Source of the DNA: Bdellovibrionales bacterium | GTDB taxonomy: Bacteria; Bdellovibrionota; Bdellovibrionia; Bdellovibrionales; UBA840 | DNA: 5,488 bases | NCBI GenBank assembly: GCA_020434605.1 | Contig: JAGRAL010000362.1 | Coordinates: forward strand, 1-5,488 | Direction: 5' to 3' | Shown: one piece after another, positions 1-5,112 of the stretch | How the letters are laid out: the number at the start of each line of letters is the position of its first letter | How positions within the stretch are numbered: the stretch's first letter is position 1 | The notes under the pieces: model-generated | The model's input: only the letters and a program-made list of their open reading frames with translations | What the model was told of the DNA's origin: nothing | The model's database searches: none | Program-made: the position numbers and the translations under genes

Positions 1-1068
1 TGTAGCCGAAAATAATTTATTATTCTCAACTTGATTCTCTGGGACTAATCCAAGTCGCTTCATAAATATTTTTATCAATTCATCAGAAAACTGTTTCGAG
101 TATAGCGATAGACCATCTAGCAAATCCTCTCTATCAATATCTAAAGTTGTAAAACTTAAAAGTAATTGCTGCAGATTCCAGTAAATCACCTGAGGTTGCT
201 TACCATAGGCGTATAGTTTTTCATGATCAAAGTAAGCTGCAGTAAATAAAGGATCATAATAAGGTAAAAATCTATACGGGCCATAGTCAAAACTTTCGCC
301 AGATATATTTATATTATCAGTGTTTAAAACTCCGTGGCAAAAGCCTGCCATCATCCACTCTGCACAAGTTTTTGCACAAGCAGCAGCTACTGCAGACAAG
401 AACAGATTAATATCTGATTTAATATCTCCACTTGTCTTAAGGTTTGGGTAATAGTTTTGCAGGCTATAGTATAAAAGTTTTTTTACATTTTCTGTTTCGT
501 GTAAGTACGCTAGCCTTTGAAAACTCCCAATTCGAATATGTCCATGGTTTAATCTAACTAAGACAGCCGACCTTGTAGGAGAAGGTTCATCATTTCGTTG
601 TAAAGCCTCTCCTGTCTCGATGATTGAAAATGTCTTTGAAGTATTCACCCCTTGTGCTTCAAGATAGGTCGTAGCTAAAAGCTCACGCACAGCGCCCTTT
701 AAAGTAAGCTACCCATCACCTTGCCTAGAGTATGGGGTCGTACCGCTTCCCTTTGTACCTAAATCATAAAGTTTTTTATTGTACTCAAACTGTGCAAACA
801 AAAAACCTCTGCCATCCCCAATGTTAGGATTATAATGCATGAATTGATGCCCATGATAGCGTAGAGCAAGTGGCTTTTTTAAGTTATTGGGGATTGGTTG
901 AAATTTTTGAAAATGCTGTAACCAGGTAGTAGCGTCTGTTGGAATATTTAATTTACTAGCCCATGCAGAGTTTTGATATCTAATAATACCTTCAGGAAAG
1001 GATGCGGCACTCACCTCATCGTAGTAATCATTTCCCAAATTAAGTATTGGTATTTCGTTATTCATCAT
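1..1068 (-). pseudogene. selO: SelO protein adenylyltransferase, interrupted by an in-frame TAG; 3' end outside window
   Basis: SelO (YdiU/UPF0061) is a pseudokinase-fold enzyme that transfers AMP from ATP to Ser/Thr/Tyr of target proteins. Residues 1-119 hold the N-terminal motifs ALRYHGHQF, IGDGRGFLFAQF and GTKGSGTTPYSRQGDG. Codon 120 is TAG (711-709), where homologues read GDGRLTLKG. The frame then stays open for 236 codons to the window edge (residues 121-356 of a family length near 480-490). Spacing matches the Pseudomonas syringae enzyme: Lys106 and Glu129 (K113/E136), Arg172 and Arg179 (R176/R183), and Asp251-Asn252 with Asp261 (D252-N253/D262) in HGVLNTDNINIS...DYGP. The ATG at 1068 is chosen because it overlaps the upstream stop as TAATG; a second ATG follows at 1065. 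A GTG at 690 with AAGGG 4 nt upstream could restart translation, but that product would lack Lys106. Family identity is near certain; whether the gene is dead, mis-sequenced or read through cannot be told from this window. Confidence 0.85.
709..711 (-). other. Premature amber codon (TAG) within selO
   Basis: This is the only stop in the selO frame between 1068 and 1. It replaces the residue after GDG in the conserved GDG(R)LTLKG(A/G)VRE segment. A single base change from AGG (Arg) or AAG (Lys) would create it. The reading frame and motif spacing are identical on both sides, so this is a substitution and not a frameshift. UAG is not reassigned here in any obvious way, because the methyltransferase gene at 3149-4348 ends on TAG at its family-typical C-terminus. 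Confidence 0.9.
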
Positions 1069-1721
1069 TAGTCTTTTATAATAAATTGATCCGAAAGCTC
1101 ATTGATATCATCAGTTTTTCTAGGAAAATGTACTTTTAAAATGTCTCCACACTTAGAAATAGCCTCGACAAATGCTCTTTCAACTTCTTTATCTTTACAG
1201 CCGCTCACAAGTATCTGACAAATTTCATCCCAAGTTTCTGCTGGCACCTTATCAGCAATCGCTTTATCCGCAAGTACTACAGCCCTTCTCTCAAGAACCG
1301 ATATAAACAGCAAGACACCGGTAGCGTCTCTAGTTTGGTTGATACCTGCTTCAAAAAATTCTACCTCTGCACGCATTTCTACTTGTGAGATTTGATCACT
1401 GGCATTTGTTAAAACCCTTCTTATCCAGTCAAACCTAGATAAAAAGGTCGTAAGGCCGATGACGACCACAAAATTTATAAAGCACCACAAATAGTAGTTA
1501 TTAAAATACGTCATCTCTACTACTAGCAAGTCTAAGCTTAAAACACCGATTACCAATAAACACATAATTAATAATGGTACGTGTCCTATAGTAGAAGATT
1601 TTCTGACAATCATTGGCACTATCTCACCTGCTGTTTTATTTTCAGCATCCTTAACAGCCCTATGAATATCATCTAGTTTTTCAGATCGAATGTATGTTTT
1701 GGCCCAATTAGGTATACTCAT
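1068..1721 (-). CDS. TPM-domain integral membrane protein
   Basis: This is a 217-residue protein of the TPM (TLP18.3/Psb32/MOLO-1, formerly DUF477) group. Its biochemical role in bacteria is not settled. TPM-like segments are an N-terminal part at about residues 14-42 (helix then GEIVPMIVR) and a C-terminal part from about 113, with GVLLFISVLERRAVVLADKAI at 135-155 corresponding to the usual DDGVLL-ERRxRIEVG strands. Two hydrophobic segments (about 47-68 and 74-94) form a membrane hairpin inserted inside the domain. There is no signal peptide. The ATG at 1721 is preferred over an in-frame TTG at 1727: GGAGG sits 6 nt before the ATG but directly abuts the TTG, and the ATG makes a TAATG overlap with the preceding gene. 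The C-terminus (about 195-217) is charged and matches nothing I recognise. The stop overlaps the selO start as TAATG. Confidence 0.85.
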   Translation of the reverse strand: MSIPNWAKTYIRSEKLDDIHRAVKDAENKTAGEIVPMIVRKSSTIGHVPLLIMCLLVIGVLSLDLLVVEMTYFNNYYLWCFINFVVVIGLTTFLSRFDWIRRVLTNASDQISQVEMRAEVEFFEAGINQTRDATGVLLFISVLERRAVVLADKAIADKVPAETWDEICQILVSGCKDKEVERAFVEAISKCGDILKVHFPRKTDDINELSDQFIIKD

Positions 1722-2500
1722 TACCAACCTCCCGAAGCGCCGCCGCCACTAAAGCCGCCGCCTCCGCCGCTGAATCCACCACCGAAACCACCGCTACTAA
1801 AACCGCCTGTACTACGCCCACTACTACCTAAAAGTAAACCTGTTAAAAGCGCATCTCTTGTTCGTCCGCGACCACCACGTCCTCCGCGACCGCCACGCCC
1901 ACTAAATAAGAGTATAATTATAAACAAAATAAAAAAGAATCCTATGGGGTTACTGCCACGATTTGTTCTATAACTAGTTCGATGAGATTTTATTGAAAAA
2001 ATAGATTCTACTGGTAAATCTGGGTTCGTAGCTTTTGCAATTTGATAGACACCAAGTAAGACTCCCTCAGAAATATTACCCTCTTTAAACAGCGGGGTCA
2101 TTGTTTCTGTAATGATTCTCTTAGAAAGAGCATCGGTAAGCTCACCCTCAAGCCCTTGCCCTACTTCGATGCGCATACGTCTTTCGCTTTTTGCGATTAT
2201 TAGAAGTACGCCGTCATCTTTTTTACTAGAACCCAACTTCCATTCATCTACAACTTGAATTGATGCTTGCTCAATAGCGAGCCCTGAAAGGGTATTTACC
2301 GTCAGCACAGCGATTTGCGTTCCACCTTGCTGTTTTAATTTTTTTAGACTTGCATTTAATTGGTTTACCACATCAGGCGAGATCATGCTTGCGTAGTCAT
2401 TTACAGGGCTCTTTAAGGCGGGGACAGTAAAGTCACTCGCTAACGAAAGCCCTGCATAAAATAGAGTAAGTAAAAAACTTAGCGGAAGAAAATATCGCAT
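1721..2500 (-). CDS. TPM-domain (YgcG-like) secreted, membrane-anchored protein with glycine-rich tail
   Basis: This is a 259-residue protein of the YgcG/TPM family. A signal peptide spans about residues 1-21 (cleavage near SLA|SDF). The TPM domain occupies about 30-157, with VNDYA near its start and KKDDGVLLIIAKSERRMRIEVGQGLEG at 93-119, the most diagnostic segment of the family. A transmembrane segment follows at about 186-200, then a basic RGG tract GRGGRGGRGGRGR (201-213), a linker, and a Gly/Ser/Phe-rich tail (232-259) ending GGGASGGW, the terminus typical of YgcG relatives. The likely topology is a periplasmic TPM domain with the basic tail on the cytoplasmic side. Phosphatase activity has been proposed for plant TPM proteins, but no catalytic assignment is possible here. 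The start ATG at 2500 overlaps the lemA stop as TAATG and has no clear Shine-Dalgarno sequence, which fits translational coupling. Confidence 0.92.
   Translation of the reverse strand: MRYFLPLSFLLTLFYAGLSLASDFTVPALKSPVNDYASMISPDVVNQLNASLKKLKQQGGTQIAVLTVNTLSGLAIEQASIQVVDEWKLGSSKKDDGVLLIIAKSERRMRIEVGQGLEGELTDALSKRIITETMTPLFKEGNISEGVLLGVYQIAKATNPDLPVESIFSIKSHRTSYRTNRGSNPIGFFFILFIIILLFSGRGGRGGRGGRGRTRDALLTGLLLGSSGRSTGGFSSGGFGGGFSGGGGGFSGGGASGGW
1724..1806 (-). repeat. GC-rich glycine-codon low-complexity tract
   Basis: On the plus strand this stretch is dominated by ccg/cca/gcc triplets, in contrast with the AT-rich surroundings. It encodes the Gly/Ser/Phe-rich C-terminal tail of the first TPM protein. 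A second, shorter GC-rich tract at about 1862-1902 encodes the RGG repeats of the same protein. Both are translated protein repeats and not separate DNA elements, but they are likely sites of slippage. Confidence 0.7.
1731..1735 (-). promoter_or_regulatory. Strong ribosome-binding site that decides the start of the second TPM gene
   Basis: On the minus strand the context reads GGGAGGTTGGTAATG. GGGAGG is a near-perfect Shine-Dalgarno sequence placed 6 nt before the ATG at 1721, and it excludes the TTG at 1727. It is made from the last glycine codons (GGA GGT) of the preceding gene's glycine-rich tail, so the same bases serve as coding sequence and as ribosome-binding site. Confidence 0.75.
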
Positions 2501-3084
2501 TAAAACTTAACGTCTGGTGCTTTTTCTACGTTTTCGCTAGCATCAACTGTCCATTGCGGCAATTTTTCATGTTTGTAAAACAAACTATTTGTCCAGCTTT
2601 GAGGTGGAACAGTTACTAGGTTATTAAATGTTTTAATTGATTCTATGTAGCGATTTCTAGCCACCGTAATGCGGTTTTCTGTACCTTCTAACTGCGCTTG
2701 CAGTTCTCTAAAATTTCGATCTGCTTTTAGATCAGGATATTTTTCAACAACGACCATCAACTTAGACAAGGCCTGAGTTAAGCTACCTTGTGCTGCTTGA
2801 AAATTTTTAATTTGGTCTGCATTTAACTTACTAATATCAATATTAGTACTTGTGGCATTAGCTCTGGCTTGCACCACTGCCTCTAAGGTTTCACTTTCAT
2901 GCTTAGCATATCCTTTTACAGTGTTAACCAAATTAGGAATTAAGTCGGCACGACGCTTGTATTGGTTCGTAACTTCTGCCATGGAAGCTTCTACTTCATT
3001 TTTGCTTTGTGGGATGGATTGCACACCGCAACCTAAGTTAACGGCCATTAAAACCAATAGACTCAATTGAATTGCATACTTCAT
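2500..3084 (-). CDS. lemA: LemA family protein, probable lipoprotein
   Basis: This is a 194-residue LemA-family protein, the usual length for the group. It has a hydrophobic N-terminal segment (residues 5-18) followed by Cys19 in VNLGCG. This reads as a lipobox with an unusual Asn at -3, so it may be a lipoprotein or an uncleaved membrane anchor. The conserved LemA core begins with NQYKRRADLIPNLVNTVKGYAKHE (40-63) and ETLEAVVQARA (65-75), followed by the SLTQALSKLMVVVEKYPDLKA and NFRELQAQLEGTENRI helices (101-139) and RYIESIKTFNNLV (145-157). LemA folds as a long helical bundle, and its molecular role is unknown. It commonly neighbours TPM-domain genes, as it does here, which suggests a joint envelope function. 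The start is fixed by AAGGAG 8 nt upstream of the ATG. The TAA stop overlaps the next gene's ATG. Confidence 0.95.
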   Translation of the reverse strand: MKYAIQLSLLVLMAVNLGCGVQSIPQSKNEVEASMAEVTNQYKRRADLIPNLVNTVKGYAKHESETLEAVVQARANATSTNIDISKLNADQIKNFQAAQGSLTQALSKLMVVVEKYPDLKADRNFRELQAQLEGTENRITVARNRYIESIKTFNNLVTVPPQSWTNSLFYKHEKLPQWTVDASENVEKAPDVKF

Positions 3085-3092
3085 TGTACATA

Positions 3093-3098
3093 CTCCTT
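3093..3098 (-). promoter_or_regulatory. Shine-Dalgarno sequence of lemA
   Basis: AAGGAG on the minus strand lies 8 nt before the ATG at 3084. It is the best ribosome-binding site of the lemA-tpm-tpm-selO block, as expected for the first gene of a translationally coupled set. Confidence 0.8.
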
Positions 3099-3112
3099 AT
3101 GAATGTGAGGGT

Positions 3113-3121
3113 ATCTTATCA
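3113..3121 (-). promoter_or_regulatory. Possible extended -10 promoter for the lemA block
   Basis: The minus strand reads TGATAAGAT: a TGn extension followed by TAAGAT (4 of 6 to TATAAT). This would put the transcript start near 3106 and leave a 20-odd-nt leader containing the lemA Shine-Dalgarno sequence. No good -35 is visible at 16-18 nt (the best, at 3136-3141, is TAGCTA, 3 of 6). The block could also be transcribed from upstream together with the methyltransferase gene. Confidence 0.35.
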
Positions 3122-3154
3122 AAAAAAATGAGCTGTAGCTAGCGATAACTAGCT
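3121..3154 (-). terminator. Weak terminator-like hairpin plus T-tract after the methyltransferase gene
   Basis: On the minus strand AGCTAG, a 6-nt loop and CTAGCT form a 6-bp stem whose 5' arm contains the TAG stop of the methyltransferase gene. Eight T residues (3128-3121) follow, but only after an 8-nt gap, which is long for an intrinsic terminator. The stem is short and half A/T, so partial attenuation or no function at all are both plausible. Confidence 0.25.
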
Positions 3155-4348
3155 TAGTCTTTCCATGGTAGCCACAAAAAATCCATCGTAGCCTTCTACA
3201 TTTGGTAAAAAAGTTTTAGTGCCCAAAAGTTTAAAGTCCGAATTATGAGCCAAAAAGTTTTCTACTTGTTTTTCATTTTCAGATGGCAAAATACTACATG
3301 TAGAATAAACCAATCTTCCGCCTGCCTTTGTCATAGATGAATATCTTGCCAATATATCTTTTTGTAGCTCTAAAGTATTCTGGTATTCTTCTTTCGTAAG
3401 CTTCCATTTAGTGTCGGGGTTTCGTTTTAGAACACCTAAACCACTACACGGTACATCCAAGACTACAACATCAGCTGTTTTCTCTAGTCGTTTAATTACT
3501 TTTGTTGTGTCAATAATTTTAGTTTCTATAATATTAGCACCAGCACGCCTAGCTCTAATCTTTAGTTGTTCTAGTTTTTTCTCATGCACATCTAATGATA
3601 TAATCTTCCCTTTATTTTGCATCAAACTAGCTATATGCAAACTTTTACCACCAGCACCCGCGCAAGCATCAATCACTCGCATACCAGGTTTTACGTTAGC
3701 CGCATAAGCAACAGATTGAGAGGCCACATCTTGTACTTCAAATCCACCCGCTTGAAACAACTTAGTACGAAACACATTCTTTTTTGATGGGATAATCATA
3801 GCGTCCGGTGCCCCCTCTACAGGAAGCACGTCAATTTCTTCTTTTGTTAATTCTTTAATAGCCTGATCACGATTCATTTTTAGCAAATTCGCTCGTAAAT
3901 ATAGTTTTGCGCGCTGATTTAAAGCTGTGATGATTTCATCCCACGCAGGCCCTAGCTCTTCAAAGGCAAGTTGATCTAACCAGTCAGGAAGTGATTCTTT
4001 TTCAGCTCTAGTTAGAGGTTGGTGCATATTTGTTTTAATCGCGTTGATATGAGTCTTTAAAAAGTGAGTGCTTTCTTTTTTGTTTAAAAACCACCACACA
4101 CCAAATAAATTTAACATCACATCTTCGTAATCACTTTCTTCTTCACCCGAGACAATCCATAAATAGCGCCACCATCTTACCATTTCGTAAACGGCTTCAG
4201 CTACAAACTTGCGGTCTCTTGCACCCCAACGTCTGTTATTCTTAAATGTTCTCTCAATTACTTTATCCGCATAATAACCATCAATAAAAATACTCCTAAG
4301 AGCTTCTATGATAGCCATTACCAAGTGTGTATGAATTTTTTGTGCCAT
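3149..4348 (-). CDS. RsmB/NOP-family rRNA (cytosine-5) methyltransferase
   Basis: This 399-residue protein is an S-adenosylmethionine-dependent RNA m5C methyltransferase of the NOL1/NOP2/Sun group, probably acting on 16S rRNA. The N-terminal helical region (about 8-140) resembles the NusB-like RNA-binding domain of RsmB (GARDRKFVAEAVYEMVRW, 42-59). The Rossmann domain carries motif I DACAGAGGKS (227-236) for the cofactor, LDVHEKKL (252-259), motif IV DVPCSGLGVLKRNPDTKW (298-315) with product-release Cys301, and motif VI VYSTCS (347-352) with nucleophile Cys351. The C-terminus GYDGFFVATM is typical, so the gene is complete, though slightly shorter than E. coli RsmB (429). The RNPDxKW segment favours RsmB (C967) over RsmF, but motif I is GAGGK where E. 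coli RsmB has an APGGK-type loop, so I give no symbol. The ATG lies 8 nt after the upstream stop and lacks a clear Shine-Dalgarno sequence, suggesting coupling to that gene. Confidence 0.92.
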   Translation of the reverse strand: MAQKIHTHLVMAIIEALRSIFIDGYYADKVIERTFKNNRRWGARDRKFVAEAVYEMVRWWRYLWIVSGEEESDYEDVMLNLFGVWWFLNKKESTHFLKTHINAIKTNMHQPLTRAEKESLPDWLDQLAFEELGPAWDEIITALNQRAKLYLRANLLKMNRDQAIKELTKEEIDVLPVEGAPDAMIIPSKKNVFRTKLFQAGGFEVQDVASQSVAYAANVKPGMRVIDACAGAGGKSLHIASLMQNKGKIISLDVHEKKLEQLKIRARRAGANIIETKIIDTTKVIKRLEKTADVVVLDVPCSGLGVLKRNPDTKWKLTKEEYQNTLELQKDILARYSSMTKAGGRLVYSTCSILPSENEKQVENFLAHNSDFKLLGTKTFLPNVEGYDGFFVATMERLS

Positions 4349-4356
4349 TGAATATT

Positions 4357-5031
4357 TTAAAACTCGAATACTGTGCCAAGAGCTACATATGTACCAGAGA
4401 ATTGTCCTTTACTAGTTAAAAAGATATGATTATCAATTCCCACCTCTAGCATAATTCCTATAGTATCAAAAACATTAAAGAACCTTGTACCTAACAAAAT
4501 TGTATAATCCATGGATAGTGAACTTTCATTGTCGACCTGGTCTAAAAATACCCCTAAACCTAATCCTGCACCAAAATACAGAGGAAATTTTGCTCTAGCA
4601 TCTGGGAAAGCTATGATTGGCATCAATGAAATTTTAGAAGTACTATTGTTATTGATCTCTACGGATTGCCAACCGACTCTCACTAAAAAATCTGTAGAAT
4701 TTACCCACTCACCCACTCTATAGGTAACAGCCGCAGTAAATTCGCCTTCGTTTTTTTTATCTTTTACACCCCAGTTATGAACCTGAGAATCTACATACGG
4801 TCCAATATGAAGAGCTAAAAAGTGAGATTCATTTCCTCCGCTATAACCACCATCTGAAACTGGTCCCTCAACTTCTCTTGTCATATACTTATCTGCTGCT
4901 TTTTTACCAGTTGGGACCGAGTCTTGTTGGCCACGTACCACTCGCCCCTTCTCATCAACTTCCACACGCTGTGCATTGGCAATAGACCCAATTAAAAAGC
5001 TAATAAGTGCGAAAGAAATGTAGTTTTTCAT
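4357..5031 (-). CDS. Predicted small outer-membrane beta-barrel protein, function unknown
   Basis: I do not recognise a named family for this 224-residue protein. It has a clear signal peptide (about 1-20, with ANA|QR as cleavage site). A polar, probably unstructured stretch (about 21-68) rich in Lys, Asp, Ser and Gly follows, then a region of alternating hydrophobic/polar strands separated by short turns (from HFLALHIGPYVD at 70 to the end). Glycine-aromatic strands such as YFGAGLGLGVFLDQ (152-165), and a final strand YVALGTVFEF ending in Phe, match the C-terminal signature recognised by the BAM insertion machinery. The size suits an 8-stranded OmpA/OmpW-like barrel. AGAGGT (5036-5041) precedes the ATG by 4 nt. 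The methyltransferase gene follows 8 nt after the stop, so the two are probably co-transcribed, though a functional link is not implied. Confidence 0.8.
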   Translation of the reverse strand: MKNYISFALISFLIGSIANAQRVEVDEKGRVVRGQQDSVPTGKKAADKYMTREVEGPVSDGGYSGGNESHFLALHIGPYVDSQVHNWGVKDKKNEGEFTAAVTYRVGEWVNSTDFLVRVGWQSVEINNNSTSKISLMPIIAFPDARAKFPLYFGAGLGLGVFLDQVDNESSLSMDYTILLGTRFFNVFDTIGIMLEVGIDNHIFLTSKGQFSGTYVALGTVFEF

Positions 5032-5035
5032 ATTT

Positions 5036-5041
5036 ACCTCT
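5036..5041 (-). promoter_or_regulatory. Shine-Dalgarno sequence of the outer-membrane protein gene
   Basis: AGAGGT on the minus strand lies 4 nt before the ATG at 5031. It supports that start codon, which also begins a well-formed signal peptide. Confidence 0.6.
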
Positions 5042-5047
5042 AAACCC

Positions 5048-5076
5048 TTGACCTCTAGTTATTTAGACACTATTTT
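5048..5076 (+). promoter_or_regulatory. Sigma-70-type promoter of nrdR
   Basis: TTGACC (5048-5053, 5 of 6 to TTGACA) and TATTTT (5071-5076, 4 of 6 to TATAAT) are separated by exactly 17 bp. Transcription would begin near 5083, about 30 nt before the nrdR ATG. This is the best promoter match in the window. Confidence 0.5.
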
Positions 5077-5104
5077 ACCCCTAAATAAACACTAAATACG
5101 GTAC
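5067..5104 (+). promoter_or_regulatory. Pair of NrdR-box-like sites in the nrdR promoter
   Basis: Two ACACTA half-sites begin at 5067 and 5089, 22 bp (about two helical turns) apart. Against the NrdR-box consensus ACACwATATATwGTGT, the 16-mer at 5089 matches about 11 positions and the one at 5067 about 9, with the right halves degenerate. The first covers the nrdR -10, and the second lies just after the expected transcript start, a repressing arrangement. In an AT-rich intergenic region such matches can arise by chance. Confidence 0.25.
5072..5077 (-). promoter_or_regulatory. Possible -10 of the divergent outer-membrane gene promoter
   Basis: TAAAAT on the minus strand is 5 of 6 to TATAAT and lies about 40 nt upstream of the ATG at 5031. 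No convincing -35 is found at 16-18 nt upstream. It overlaps the plus-strand nrdR -10 (TATTTT) almost base for base, so if both are real the two promoters would compete face to face. Confidence 0.25.
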
Positions 5105-5112
5105 AAAAGTCA

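Noticed and set aside
709..711. Selenocysteine or pyrrolysine at the selO stop
   Set aside because: The codon is TAG, not TGA, so selenocysteine is excluded. SelO selenocysteine in eukaryotes is near the C-terminus, not here. Pyrrolysine would need pyl genes that are not seen, and relatives have Arg at this site.
709..711. UAG reassigned to sense in this genome
   Set aside because: The methyltransferase gene ends on TAG at its family-typical C-terminus, with a TGA nine codons later, so UAG appears to act as a normal stop here.
1068..1727. TTG at 1727 as start of the second TPM gene
   Set aside because: The Shine-Dalgarno GGAGG directly abuts the TTG, leaving no spacer, whereas the ATG at 1721 has a 6-nt spacer and the same TAATG overlap as the neighbouring junctions.
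1724..1905. Tandem DNA repeat or CRISPR-like array in the GC-rich stretch
   Set aside because: The periodicity is codon-based (Gly/Ser and RGG repeats in frame), with no constant repeat plus unique spacer pattern.
2852..3070. Plus-strand open frame of 72 codons
   Set aside because: It lies wholly opposite lemA, whose protein is a clear family match with a perfect ribosome-binding site; the plus-strand product has no recognisable features.
3411..3707. Plus-strand open frame of 98 codons
   Set aside because: It is antisense to the catalytic domain of the methyltransferase; its Ser/Ile/Leu-rich product mirrors the complementary coding strand.
4511..4723. Plus-strand open frame of 70 codons
   Set aside because: It is antisense to the outer-membrane protein gene, which has a signal peptide and a conserved C-terminal signature.
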